Notes: generated from the letters alone by a model not told the origin. DNA of 21,355 nt from an uncultured Fretibacterium sp. (GCA_937899395.1 CALBPU010000085.1:1-21355); one strand, 5' to 3'; shown: positions 12,973 to 21,289, numbered from the stretch's first letter. Numbers and translations: made by a program.

Positions 12973-14169
12973 TTAAGCTGTTGCCTCCTCTAAATCAATC
13001 CATGTTCCAGTTTCCCAAGTTCCTGCATTTGTAGGGGCTTTATCCCATGTCGCATCGCCCCAAGTTCTATATTTGCTCCATTTTGCAAACGGAGCTTCAG
13101 CTTCACTCCATTGCACAGACGCTTTAGTATCTCTCTGAAAGCCCGGAGCAAAATAAGGAATGCCAAAATCCTCACCCCAATCGCCGTGTTGTATCCATGT
13201 ATAAAAATCCCAATATGGCTGCAAACTTGCAATCATACCGATAATATAGGTCGTTCCAAAAGGCTGCGGTTTTATGTCTGCATTTATTCCCATACCTCTT
13301 TGGAATAGCAGTTCAAAATCACGTGAATATCGCTCTGAATCTGCCCATGTAAATTTTCCCCATTCATAAGGGATGTACCACGTTGCTGTACTTTCACGAT
13401 CGAGATTAACAAAAATTCCGCGTTCAAAATTTTGCCCGAAAATTAAATCCCTGTAAGGAGTTCCGCCCCATATTGACGTGTCCCAAAACTGCGTATCGCT
13501 AATTACATTGAAGCCTCGTACAAAATCAATCCCAGATACAGGGTCATTTTCAAATACGGGCAACGGCAACAATCCCCAATCGTGTAATTCGATTTCAGGA
13601 TGCCCCCATATGCACTTGTCCCAATAGCAAGTGTGTTCTTTCATGTCAATCGGAATCGGTGCAACTATCAGGCTTAAAAGTTTTGAGCGTGCAGGTTTTG
13701 TAATCTCAATTACACGGGTCAAAATTTCGTCCGTATCAGGGCCGAGAAAATCAACATTAAGGTCATTGTCTTTATAATGGCCATAAACCTCGAAAGTGTG
13801 AGGTTTTGTGCCAATTTCAAACCATTCCTTAATGGTAGGGATAAAGCCGAGTTTTTTTAGTGCGCTCTCGATTGAGGCTTTCGTTCCTTTTTTCCTGTGC
13901 CACTTTATCGAATCAAGAACAAGTTCCCGTTTTGTTGCAATCGGTAAATCCGGCTCATAAAAATCAACGTGCCATTGCCATGCAAGCAAATCTATGACGT
14001 TTTCGGGGAGCTCATTGATCCGCGAAATAATAAAAGCCTCTCGTGTATCTTGAGAGACTTTTTGAAATTCAGGGTCTGTTGCTTTTATTATCGCCTGTAC
14101 ATTTTTATCATGAGCTATTGAGTTTGGGATTATGTCCCGCAAAGAAATTATTTCAAGTTCTTTAGCCAT
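12973..14169 (-). CDS. Baseplate protein gpI with Trp-rich C-terminal extension
   Basis: Residues 1-180 match P2 gpI (phage tail protein I): LPENVIDLLAWQWHVDFYEP, then RELVLDSIKWHRKKGTKASI, then IEITKPARSKL. The protein is 398 residues, about twice P2 gpI. The extra 181-390 is very rich in Trp and contains a degenerate WDxxxWG pattern: WDKCIWG (183), WDTSIWG (229), WGKFTWA (270), WDFYTWI (320), WSKYRTWG (364) and WETGTWI (385). This may be a wedge-to-fibre connector or sugar-binding domain. It overlaps gpJ by 8 nt at its start. Confidence 0.85.
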   Translation of the reverse strand: MAKELEIISLRDIIPNSIAHDKNVQAIIKATDPEFQKVSQDTREAFIISRINELPENVIDLLAWQWHVDFYEPDLPIATKRELVLDSIKWHRKKGTKASIESALKKLGFIPTIKEWFEIGTKPHTFEVYGHYKDNDLNVDFLGPDTDEILTRVIEITKPARSKLLSLIVAPIPIDMKEHTCYWDKCIWGHPEIELHDWGLLPLPVFENDPVSGIDFVRGFNVISDTQFWDTSIWGGTPYRDLIFGQNFERGIFVNLDRESTATWYIPYEWGKFTWADSERYSRDFELLFQRGMGINADIKPQPFGTTYIIGMIASLQPYWDFYTWIQHGDWGEDFGIPYFAPGFQRDTKASVQWSEAEAPFAKWSKYRTWGDATWDKAPTNAGTWETGTWIDLEEATA

Positions 14170-15307
14170 CTTCGAGCCCTCCGAATGTTATTGTTTGGCT
14201 CGAAGGTATTGCAAGCTCTTTATATTTTATGCTTCTAAAGACAGGCGAAATAATTTCAGCTCTCTTAGCTCCTGCTGCGATAATCCTGTGATTTAATTCA
14301 GACGGGTTCAAGTCGCGCCCTAATTTTGACCGTTGCCATAAAATCCATGCTTTTATAGCACTTTCGACAGAGGCTTGAATTTGCGTTGATTGTGTTGCGT
14401 TTGCACGGTCAATGAAATATTTCACGTTCAAGTTAAAATTTACAATTTCAGGGGCTTTGGTCGTAACATAATCGGTTAGTGGCCTCACGTCATCGGCGTT
14501 GCAAATTTCCAAAACTTTTTCCAAAATTTCATCGCTTGGAAGTTCGCCGTTCTTCATGAGAATATATAAATCAACATGACCGGCTTCAAAATCATCTTCA
14601 AGCATATGAGGCAAGCCTACGTCAATGATGTCCTGATGAGCTGTGCGAGCGAAATATTTATATGCACCTGCCGAACCTGCAACAGAAAAACTTTCAGGGG
14701 CGATTTGTATTCGTTCACGATAATTTTCGTCATTTTCAATATCGCTTCCGCCGTAGCTTTCCGTAATATTTTCAACTGACATTTCGTAAGGGAACGGGTC
14801 AACGAGTTTTTTAATCTGTCCTGCTACGTAGCCGTTGCCTTGTGTGCCTGACAGAGCACATTCTGCTGTAACCGTAATTTCCGTATTACCTGCCGTAATT
14901 TCAACTGCCGCTGTTGTCGCAAAAAGAATCGTTCCGCCTCCTGGTGATGCTCTAGTGCCTTCGGGAATTATTACTGTAGATAGTTGTGCCTCTGACAGCT
15001 TAAATTTTAATGTAGTCAACGCATTTGAAGCCGCAAGCCTTGTAACACCGAGCAACGCACCAATGTGATCTAAAAAATCGCCCTCAGCGTAAGCTAATAG
15101 ATTCTGTTTGGCCGCGTAATCAATTAAACTGCGTTGATGGACAATCTCTAACACTATAGCTTCAAGAAATAAACGTATAGGATCGCCTTTTGCGAGAGTG
15201 CGTTCTGCGAGACTTTCGTATGTCGAAATTACTTCAGCTTCTATTTCTTCACCCGATTTTTCAGCAAACGTAATGTCATTCAAAACCGGAAATAACTCAC
15301 TCTTCAT
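14162..15307 (-). CDS. Baseplate assembly protein gpJ
   Basis: A 381-residue P2 gpJ/Mu gp47-type baseplate wedge protein. Recognisable parts are the N-terminal helical section, LLGVTRLAASNALTTLKFKL, the central ENYRERIQIAPESFSVAGSA then GAYKYFARTA, and the C-terminal KAWILWQRSKLGRDLNPSEL. Length is a little over P2 gpJ (302). It overlaps gpW by 11 nt and gpI by 8 nt, in the order W-J-I as in P2. Confidence 0.92.
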   Translation of the reverse strand: MKSELFPVLNDITFAEKSGEEIEAEVISTYESLAERTLAKGDPIRLFLEAIVLEIVHQRSLIDYAAKQNLLAYAEGDFLDHIGALLGVTRLAASNALTTLKFKLSEAQLSTVIIPEGTRASPGGGTILFATTAAVEITAGNTEITVTAECALSGTQGNGYVAGQIKKLVDPFPYEMSVENITESYGGSDIENDENYRERIQIAPESFSVAGSAGAYKYFARTAHQDIIDVGLPHMLEDDFEAGHVDLYILMKNGELPSDEILEKVLEICNADDVRPLTDYVTTKAPEIVNFNLNVKYFIDRANATQSTQIQASVESAIKAWILWQRSKLGRDLNPSELNHRIIAAGAKRAEIISPVFRSIKYKELAIPSSQTITFGGLEDG

Positions 15308-15608
15308 TCACTGCAATCCTCACTTTCACGGCTAATTTTCCGTTAATGTCGCCCTCAAAGCTAATTTTTCTGACTTTGCAACGAGGTTCATATTTTCTTA
15401 TTGCCTGTATAAGTTCTGCCTGTAATGCTGCCATTGCTTTCGGTGTCGGACGGTCTAACATGGCCGTGTCAACTCCGAAAAGTCTGTCCATAGGTACGCT
15501 GTATTTTTCAGTTGTGCAAATTATTCTCACGTTTTGAGCTACTTCTTCTATCAAATTCTTAGGCGCGAAATTAAATTCTGTTTTCGTAGCAAGAACATCA
15601 ATCTCCAT
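15297..15608 (-). CDS. Baseplate wedge protein gpW/gp25-like
   Basis: A 103-residue protein of the GPW/gp25 family, related to T4 gp25, which links sheath and baseplate wedge. Visible family features are the central IICTTEKYSVPMDRLFGVDT (the conserved LxTxxGxxPxxRxFG region) and a C-terminal ISFEGDINGKLAVKVRIAVN. The start overlaps gpU by 11 nt and the end overlaps gpJ by 11 nt. Confidence 0.9.
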   Translation of the reverse strand: MEIDVLATKTEFNFAPKNLIEEVAQNVRIICTTEKYSVPMDRLFGVDTAMLDRPTPKAMAALQAELIQAIRKYEPRCKVRKISFEGDINGKLAVKVRIAVNEE

Positions 15609-16008
15609 TCTCCTCTACCTCTACGTATTCTTTTATTTTTAGCGAAACTTCAACTGCAATAAAAGTCCCGTGATTGTCAATAATTTCAAAATTTTCATCA
15701 ATGCTTTCTAATACCCAAAGGCCGTCCCCCTGCGGTTCGCCGTCAAGGATAAACGGCACGGCTTCATGTTTTGTTAAAATTTCGTGCAGTGTGTTTAGCT
15801 CTTCTTTAGGATTAACGCCTAATCCTGCGTCAAGTCTTATTCGCAAACTCGCAGTAGCCGCAGAAAATCCCGTAAATTCTAAAAGTCCTTTGCGGCCGTG
15901 TATTGCGTGTTCTGTATATTTTGCACTCCGTTGAATTTGGAAATCCCTGAATGTTCTTATTTTTTCAGGTGTAACATAAAAGACAACTTCACCGAATGAG
16001 CCTATCAT
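15598..16008 (-). CDS. Tail protein gpU-like
   Basis: A 136-residue P2 gpU-type protein: MIGSFGEVVFYVTPEKIRTF, ARKYTE-like region, GRKGLLEFTGFSAATASLRI, and LDGEPQGDGLWVLESIDENF. The reading frame stays open upstream to 16269, but that part is an out-of-frame shadow of the PAAR gene. The ATG at 16008 has AGGAGG 7 nt before it and lies 2 nt after the PAAR stop. In P2 gpU follows the tape measure; here it lies between PAAR and gpW, a rearranged order seen in some Bacillota myophages. Confidence 0.85.
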   Translation of the reverse strand: MIGSFGEVVFYVTPEKIRTFRDFQIQRSAKYTEHAIHGRKGLLEFTGFSAATASLRIRLDAGLGVNPKEELNTLHEILTKHEAVPFILDGEPQGDGLWVLESIDENFEIIDNHGTFIAVEVSLKIKEYVEVEENGD

Positions 16009-16010
16009 GC

Positions 16011-16313
16011 TTAACCTCCTGCAAAAACATGCTCGCTTCCAGTTGCAACAGTCCCTCCACAGGCGACAGGATCGCCAATCCGTCCCGCCTCTTTTCCGTT
16101 TACGAAAACTGTTGAACTTCCAGACGCTAAAGCACTTCCATGACATCCATGAGGGCAATCGGGGTGTGTACAGCAATGCACTGCCCAGCCGTCCCCTTGT
16201 CTGTGCCATGCACGGCCATTGACAAAAACATTCGGACTTCCTTCGATATTTGCTCTCGGCGGCCAACACTCATGACCTGTGCAAATATCAGCTAATCTCG
16301 CTGCGGGGGGCAT
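16011..16313 (-). CDS. PAAR-domain spike tip protein
   Basis: A 100-residue PAAR protein that should sharpen the tail spike. It begins MPPAARLADICTGHECWPPR, and the family's repeated units GSPNVFVNGR and GSSTVFVNGKEAGRIGDPV are present, ending GGTVATGSEHVFAGG. Putative metal ligands are C11, H14, C16, and the cluster HCCTHPDCPHGCHG (46-59), plus C85, more Cys/His than the usual HHHC set. An AGGAGA site precedes the ATG. Its partner is the gpV spike encoded beyond the hicAB island. Confidence 0.9.
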   Translation of the reverse strand: MPPAARLADICTGHECWPPRANIEGSPNVFVNGRAWHRQGDGWAVHCCTHPDCPHGCHGSALASGSSTVFVNGKEAGRIGDPVACGGTVATGSEHVFAGG

Positions 16314-16470
16314 TGTAATTCTCCTTTAACCATCTCCTGATGTAACTGTCCCATTGCCATAACTGACGTAAAGTCTCTAAATATCGCTGTTTCGTTAGTC
16401 TGTATGTGTAAATATTTATAGCGGTTATCGTTATCAAAAATATTATTAAATAAATTTCTATAATTTTCAT
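16288..16470 (-). CDS. Small single-span membrane protein, uncertain
   Basis: A 60-residue frame with one hydrophobic segment (about 5-22, IYLIIFLITITAINIYTY), then a basic/aromatic tail (QLWQWDSYIRRWLKENY). It ends 26 nt inside the PAAR gene, overlapping its ribosome site. AGGA lies about 10 nt before the ATG. A TTG-initiated 65-codon frame from 16489 in another phase is the competing reading. Being next to the inverted hicAB island, it could also be a junction by-product. Function unknown. Confidence 0.4.
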   Translation of the reverse strand: MKIIEIYLIIFLITITAINIYTYRLTKQRYLETLRQLWQWDSYIRRWLKENYNAPRSEIS

Positions 16471-16503
16471 ATATTTTAGATCCTATCAATTTTTATAAAA
16501 GTA

Positions 16504-16531
16504 TTGACACGTTTTTATAACGTGTTATAAT
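16504..16531 (+). promoter_or_regulatory. Sigma-70-type promoter of hicAB
   Basis: A perfect TTGACA -35 (16504-16509) and a perfect TATAAT -10 (16526-16531) are separated by 16 bp. This is the strongest promoter-like sequence in the window. It reads rightwards into hicA, whose ATG is 31 bp after the -10. Confidence 0.85.
16507..16525. promoter_or_regulatory. Palindromic operator in the hicAB promoter
   Basis: ACACGTT (16507-16513) and AACGTGT (16519-16525) form a perfect inverted repeat with a 5-bp centre. It fills the space from the -35 box to the -10. HicB proteins with a ribbon-helix-helix or HTH C-terminus repress their own promoter by binding such sites; that is the likely use here. Confidence 0.65.
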
Positions 16532-16562
16532 ATTCACATCTTAGAAGAAACGAGGTGATGAA

Positions 16563-16817
16563 ATGTCCAAAAAGGACAAAGAATTAAAAAAACTGCTTCA
16601 ACAAAAAACTTTATCAAGTAAGGAAGCGGTGAGGCTCTTAGAATTAGACGGTTGGGTCTTAGACAAAGACAAACAACGCAAAAAATCCGGCTCAAGTCAT
16701 CAGCAGTTTGTCCACCCCATTAAAAAAGGAAAAACCACTGTTCCAGCCGGACGCAAAACCCTCCCGGAAGAAACGAGAAAAGACATTCTCATTCAAGCGG
16801 GACTACTGGGGGAATAA
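16563..16817 (+). CDS. hicA: HicA-type mRNA interferase toxin
   Basis: An 84-residue toxin of the HicA family, which cleaves mRNA and slows growth until neutralised by HicB. It has the dsRBD-like layout with catalytic H46 in GSSHQQFVHP, preceded by DGWVLDK (29-35) and followed by KGKTTVP and RKDILIQAGL. The N-terminal 18 residues (KKDKELKKLLQQK) are an extra charged helix. AGGTGA lies shortly before the ATG. It is on the strand opposite to the tail operon and is followed by hicB after 49 bp. Confidence 0.88.
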   Translation: MSKKDKELKKLLQQKTLSSKEAVRLLELDGWVLDKDKQRKKSGSSHQQFVHPIKKGKTTVPAGRKTLPEETRKDILIQAGLLGE

Positions 16818-16866
16818 CTCCCCCACAAATTTTAATAATTTTAACACAAAGGAGAGTTGCCAGTTA

Positions 16867-17313
16867 ATGAAAGATGTTTATACGTTCCCAGCGATTTTTA
16901 ATTACGCTGACGATGGAATTTCCATTAAGTTCCCTGATTTGCCCGGCTGTTTATCCTGCGCCGATAACAACGATGAAGCCGTTTACATGGCTACAGATGC
17001 GCTAAGTCTCCGGCTTTTTTCCGATGAACAGGATAATATGCCAATTCCCGAACCTTCTGATGTACTTGAGATAAAAAAGCAATTAAAGCCCAATCAGATC
17101 GTTTCGCTAATTCGAATCTCTATGCCCGCCGTTCGCGCCCGTTTCAACGAAAAAGCGATGAGCAAAACTGTTACCGTCCCTGCATGGCTTCTTCACGAAG
17201 GTAAAGAAGCTGAAATTAACTTCTCACAAACCCTTCAGGATGCGCTCATGCAAAAACTTGGTATTCGCCGCGAAATAAAACGCAGAAAATATAAATCCAA
17301 ACAGTACGCATAA
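16867..17313 (+). CDS. hicB: HicB-type antitoxin
   Basis: This 148-residue antitoxin should bind and inhibit HicA and repress the hicAB promoter. The N-terminal HicB fold is seen in YTFPAIFNYADDGISIKFPD, LPGCLSCADNNDEAV and ATDALSLRL. The C-terminal part has KTVTVPAWLLHEGKEAEINF then SQTLQDALMQKLGI, a ribbon-helix-helix-like DNA-binding pattern. The ATG at 16867 follows AAGGAGAG; upstream in-frame codons back to 16708 are antitoxin-unrelated shadow of hicA. The C-terminus is strongly basic (RREIKRRKYKSK). Confidence 0.88.
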   Translation: MKDVYTFPAIFNYADDGISIKFPDLPGCLSCADNNDEAVYMATDALSLRLFSDEQDNMPIPEPSDVLEIKKQLKPNQIVSLIRISMPAVRARFNEKAMSKTVTVPAWLLHEGKEAEINFSQTLQDALMQKLGIRREIKRRKYKSKQYA

Positions 17314-17318
17314 CCGTC

Positions 17319-17342
17319 AAGCCCTCTGGAAACAGGGGGCTT
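17319..17342 (+). terminator. Hairpin between convergent hicB and gpV
   Basis: AAGCCCTC and GGGGGCTT pair over 8 bp (one G-U), with an 8-nt loop. AATTT follows, so the T-run is weak. It lies 5 bp after the hicB stop and touches the gpV stop on the other strand. It may end hicAB transcription and hinder read-through from gpV. Confidence 0.5.
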
Positions 17343-17769
17343 AATTTAAGTCTATACGATTCGCCGTAATTTTTATATTCCCGTCTGCGTGTATTTCTAT
17401 ATCGCCTTTACAGTTAATATTCATCTTGCTGTTTTTCCTGTCATAAGAAACTTCAGTGCCGTCATCAAATGTAACTTTTCTCACGTCGGCATCTCCGAGC
17501 GGCGGTTTATTAGTGTCATCATAGATAGCTCCCAAAACAACTCCGGCTTCAAGTCCGTTACCAAGCATGACGCAAAAAACATGTTCCCCTATATCCAAAT
17601 GAAATTCATCGTGATTTTTCTTTGAGTTCGGAACTGTTACAGGCAACCATGATGATACCAAATTATCTTTATCCGGGAACTGTATACGAGCCATATATCG
17701 TTTTGGATCATAATCCGATACGTACCCAAAACGCCCAAATGAACTTGCTTCATTATTTTCTTTAGCCAT
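17341..17769 (-). CDS. Baseplate spike protein gpV
   Basis: A 142-residue P2 gpV-type central spike that penetrates the outer layer of the host. The N-terminal OB-fold is seen in GRFGYVSDYDPKRYMARIQF, SSWLPVTVPNSKK, GEHVFCVMLGNGLEAGVVLG and AIYDDTNKPP. The C-terminal beta-helix is short (NCKGDIEIHADGNIKITANR). P2 gpV ends with an iron-binding HxH tip; none is visible here, which fits a separate PAAR tip. It overlaps gpD by 8 nt. Confidence 0.9.
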   Translation of the reverse strand: MAKENNEASSFGRFGYVSDYDPKRYMARIQFPDKDNLVSSWLPVTVPNSKKNHDEFHLDIGEHVFCVMLGNGLEAGVVLGAIYDDTNKPPLGDADVRKVTFDDGTEVSYDRKNSKMNINCKGDIEIHADGNIKITANRIDLN

Positions 17770-18919
17770 TATTTTTCAAAATAACCTGATTTTCTCCTTG
17801 ATATGTTCTTGTTACTGTATCTGTTGTCGTTGCCGTTTTCTTTCTTGATGATGCCTTCTTAGCTTTTGATTTTTTCTTCTTGCGCAATTCTTTCTTTGAT
17901 TCTTTATTCATCGACAGATCGAGTTTTGTTGTATAACCTCCACTGACTGTATGTGTTGCCTTTTCTATTGTGAAGTTACCGTCAAAAGCTCCGAAACCCG
18001 TGATTTTCACATTACTGGCTCCTACAAGTCTCAAATCACCCATTAACGATATGCTTCCTGTAATTTCCTTTTTGTTGGCATTCGCTAATTTGTCCTTCGC
18101 AATTTTTTTAGCATCGGCTATACTGTCAACTTTCTGATTAATTTCAAGTGTTCGTCCTGTTCCCTCTGTATCATCTTCGGATTTTTCAGTTATATCAATG
18201 TTTGTGTTTTTGACAGGATCATGATATTGAAGTCTTGCCGCTTTGTAAGTTCCTGCTGCTTTACTCGAAAAATTCCAGCGCAAGAGTTTTTTATCTCCGA
18301 ATTTTAACTCTGCTACAGGCGGTTTTTCTTGATATTCTTCAGTGTTGTAACACACTAATTTTGTATCTGTAACTTTCACTGAAATCCCATAATCTTTTGC
18401 AAGGCTCGTGAAAAATTCAAGGTCTGACATCTCGACCTGATCTCGTCGTTCTAATAATGGATTTTCGCTAGAATCCCAAAATAGTTGCAAGCTATTTTTA
18501 TTCGCTATATCTCCAGCAATAGTCGATAATTTTACATTCTCCCATGCCTTAGTATGCAGCTCTTGTCTCATTGGCTTCGATACAAGAGTTGAAACTGCTT
18601 TGATCGTTATCTGGGTTGGAGGGCCAGAGCATTCGACTTCATCGACCTCAAACGTTCCGCAAGGCAATGAGATTGTTTGATTAGGGGCTTCCCATTCATG
18701 TAACACAATACTTGATTTTACTTTATCGCCCTTCGTAGGAAACCAGTCATTAACCCATAGACGCTTGCGATCTTCGAGTACGAACGAAATATCGTCAGCT
18801 TTATCGCTTGCGTTGTCAGTGTACGTGAATGAAATCAAAAACGGTGCAATATCTTTCGTGATATTTACGCCCTCGTACACAATCACAACTTCAGCCCATC
18901 GAGCTTCATGTGCGTCCAT
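17762..18919 (-). CDS. Baseplate hub protein gpD (late control D family)
   Basis: A 385-residue P2 gpD-like hub that connects the tail tube with the spike. Recognisable are the N-terminal ITKDIAPFLISFTYTDNASD then KADDISFVLEDR, the LysM-like and beta modules around ENVKLSTIAGDIANKNSL, the LEFFTSLAKDYGISVKV region, and GDLRLVGASNVKITGFGAFD. The C-terminal tail from about 340 is Lys/Ser/Thr-rich low complexity (KKELRKKKKSKAKKASSRKK) and unlike P2. The start at 18919 lies 4 nt after the gpX stop. Confidence 0.88.
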   Translation of the reverse strand: MDAHEARWAEVVIVYEGVNITKDIAPFLISFTYTDNASDKADDISFVLEDRKRLWVNDWFPTKGDKVKSSIVLHEWEAPNQTISLPCGTFEVDEVECSGPPTQITIKAVSTLVSKPMRQELHTKAWENVKLSTIAGDIANKNSLQLFWDSSENPLLERRDQVEMSDLEFFTSLAKDYGISVKVTDTKLVCYNTEEYQEKPPVAELKFGDKKLLRWNFSSKAAGTYKAARLQYHDPVKNTNIDITEKSEDDTEGTGRTLEINQKVDSIADAKKIAKDKLANANKKEITGSISLMGDLRLVGASNVKITGFGAFDGNFTIEKATHTVSGGYTTKLDLSMNKESKKELRKKKKSKAKKASSRKKTATTTDTVTRTYQGENQVILKNNG

Positions 18920-18923
18920 AAAC

Positions 18924-19133
18924 TCACCTCTTCCAAGCCGGAAGATTTAAGACAACAGGCTCTAAAACATCAGGGACATTTAATATGATGTTTGCAGGTA
19001 AAATTACAAAATTCATATATTCAGGATTATATTCAAGCAAAATATCAATGAGTTTTTCTCCGCCAATTTTAGGATACATTTTCAGCGCAATTAAATCCCA
19101 TGTATCGCCTTGAATTGTTCTGTATGTTTTCAT
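18924..19133 (-). CDS. Tail protein gpX (LysM-like)
   Basis: A 69-residue P2 gpX homologue: YRTIQGDTWDLIALKMYPKI and LLEYNPEYMNFVILPANIIL then NVPD. The QGDTWDLIA and NP...LPAN spacing is that of a LysM-like fold, which helps tail terminus and baseplate hub assembly. Its start overlaps the tape measure stop by 4 nt. Confidence 0.9.
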   Translation of the reverse strand: MKTYRTIQGDTWDLIALKMYPKIGGEKLIDILLEYNPEYMNFVILPANIILNVPDVLEPVVLNLPAWKR

Positions 19134-21289
19134 GCAAAGCTCCGCCTCATTCCGTCATTTTGAATTTCTAGCAAAATATCCTCGATTATTCCTCTGATTT
19201 TATTCCCACTTTGTTCATCTCCGCCGTTTACTGTGATGTTGAAAGTCGGTGATACTGTTACATTGCTGTTTGAGCTTGAATTATCGTTGTTATTTGTAAT
19301 ACTTCCAAATCTCAAACCCATTTCCTCACCGGCTGCCTGCCATAACGGAATGCCCCTTGCTTTATCTTCCAGAGGTATCACGGCTTCACGGCCTGCCTCT
19401 GCAACAAGTCCGATGTGAGGCTGCGAAAATATTCCACCTGTAGCATGAGGAATTATGTTCTTAATCTCCGGCGTTCCTAGCGCATTAATCTCAGGTTGGA
19501 GCTGCAAAGCATTTATTATTGACGGAACGAAGTTATACTCTTGTATCGTCTTTCCAGCATTACTTTCAGAAATTAATCCAAGTTCACGTCCCGCTTCAAT
19601 CCATAATGCTGTTCCTCGTGCTTGATTTTCAAGGGGAATAATCGCTTCTCGCCCTGCTTCCCCTACCCACGAAACCGTAGGACTGGTTATTATTCCGCCC
19701 ATCGCATTTTTCCCAATTTCAGGTATTGCATAAGCACTTTCCATTGCTCGAATATGATAATCAGCTGGGTTACTTTTCCTTAATTCAGACATTGGCGTAG
19801 TTCTGTCAATGTTTTTTATTGCTTGTCCAGCTTTTTCGCACCATGCACATACATCCTCCCAGTTCATAGCTATTAATGCCACTACTGCTGCCACTAGCCA
19901 GAGAGGCTCTAATAATGCTGAGATTAACGACTTGAGATTGCTTACGCTCCCTGAAGCACCTCCGACTGCACTTGTTACTGTTCCTGCTAATGTAGCGGCT
20001 TCCCGTGTTGCATTATGTACTTCAAGCCAAGCCTTAGGCAATTCTAATATTGCTCCTCCAAGTTTATATACTTTTTGTGTAATCTTAAATGCTGCAATGG
20101 CTCCTAAACTTTTAATGACCGCATTGGACAAATCCTCATGTTCTTCCATAATCTTAACAATACCTGATACAATTTTTCCAATTACCTCTACAAGTTTTGT
20201 GGCCTCAGGAAGTAAGGCGTTTCCTATTTGAACATTAAGATCACTAAAAGCAGACTGTGTGATCGCCCATTGACCGCTGAATGTTTCAAGATTCTTCTGC
20301 ATCATCTCATATGACACACCTTTGGCGTTAGTTGCAACTGTATCTAATTTTTTATGAGTACCTTTATTCAATCCTTCCATGAAAGATTGAATATATTTTG
20401 CTTCATCTTTGCCAAAAATTTTCGTTAATGCTTCTAGCTGTTCAGGCGGTTTCATATCGGCCATTGCCATATTGAGTTCTGTTAGTACGGTTGTAAAATT
20501 ACGCATTCGGCCGTTTTTATCGTACATGGTCAAACCAAATGCTTTCATACCTTTTTGAACATCTCGGCTATTTTTATCTAGGCGTTTGAACGTGGCTGTT
20601 AAAATTTTATCAGCTTTAGCTCCTTTAATGCCATTTTGAGCGAGCATTGCAGTATATACAGACAAATCTTTGAAACTTATTCCGAGTTTACGAGCTAAAG
20701 GTTCTGCATTTTCCATTCCAGCTCTCATTTCGTCCATGCTGACTCCAATATGTTCACTCAGAGCTTGTAATTGTCCTCCTGATTCTCGGTTGAGTTTTTC
20801 CAGTTCCTGTAAAGAGCCATCAACAGATGCTTTCATTACAGCAAGCATACCAGCAGCCGCTTCAGTTCCAAAAATATTTGATAAATATTTCATTTGATCT
20901 GCTGAACCCATATCTTTGAGTTTTACTGAAAGTGCCTGCATTAATTCGGGCATCTCTCGGAAATTTCCTTGAGCATCTCTGGCCTTTATTCCAAGTTCTG
21001 CGAGAGCATTTGCTACAGCTTTTGGTTCTTTAGATAATCGGGTCATGGCTGCTCTTAAAGCTGTACCGGCTTGAGAGCCTTTAATGCCAGCATTCCCCAT
21101 AACTCCAAGCATTGCAGAAACTTGCTCAACTGATATTCCTAAACCTGATGCGACAGGCGCAACATATTTCATTGATTCGCCTAATCCCGTAATATTTGTA
21201 TTACTTGCTGCGCTTGTCTGAGCCAAAACATCTGCAATACGATTAGCATTGCCCGCCTCAAGCCCGAAACCTCTTAAAGTACTTGCCAT
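19130..21289 (-). CDS. Tail tape measure protein, 5'-truncated
   Basis: A 719-codon TP901-type tape measure that sets tail length. The frame opens at ASTLRGFGLEAGNANRIADV, which in intact relatives lies well inside the protein, after about 100-200 residues. Two TP901 units are visible (about 1-165 and 180-345), then a helical and hydrophobic region (LWLVAAVVALIAMNW, about 458-472). Two copies of GGIxxxPxxxxxxEAGREAxIPLE follow (about 532 and 621). In-frame codons continue 9 codons above the ATG (ATGADI matches the family) to a stop at 21317-21319. The beginning has been lost or separated. CTGGAG before the ATG may allow a late start. Confidence 0.82.
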   Translation of the reverse strand: MASTLRGFGLEAGNANRIADVLAQTSAASNTNITGLGESMKYVAPVASGLGISVEQVSAMLGVMGNAGIKGSQAGTALRAAMTRLSKEPKAVANALAELGIKARDAQGNFREMPELMQALSVKLKDMGSADQMKYLSNIFGTEAAAGMLAVMKASVDGSLQELEKLNRESGGQLQALSEHIGVSMDEMRAGMENAEPLARKLGISFKDLSVYTAMLAQNGIKGAKADKILTATFKRLDKNSRDVQKGMKAFGLTMYDKNGRMRNFTTVLTELNMAMADMKPPEQLEALTKIFGKDEAKYIQSFMEGLNKGTHKKLDTVATNAKGVSYEMMQKNLETFSGQWAITQSAFSDLNVQIGNALLPEATKLVEVIGKIVSGIVKIMEEHEDLSNAVIKSLGAIAAFKITQKVYKLGGAILELPKAWLEVHNATREAATLAGTVTSAVGGASGSVSNLKSLISALLEPLWLVAAVVALIAMNWEDVCAWCEKAGQAIKNIDRTTPMSELRKSNPADYHIRAMESAYAIPEIGKNAMGGIITSPTVSWVGEAGREAIIPLENQARGTALWIEAGRELGLISESNAGKTIQEYNFVPSIINALQLQPEINALGTPEIKNIIPHATGGIFSQPHIGLVAEAGREAVIPLEDKARGIPLWQAAGEEMGLRFGSITNNNDNSSSNSNVTVSPTFNITVNGGDEQSGNKIRGIIEDILLEIQNDGMRRSFA

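Noticed and set aside
15598..16269. 223-codon frame as one protein
   Set aside because: The first 87 codons are Cys/Trp/Arg-rich nonsense overlapping PAAR. The ATG at 16008 has a strong ribosome site and begins the gpU homology.
16708..17313. 201-codon frame as a longer HicB
   Set aside because: Codons before 16867 overlap hicA in another phase and lack homology. AAGGAGAG sits before the ATG at 16867.
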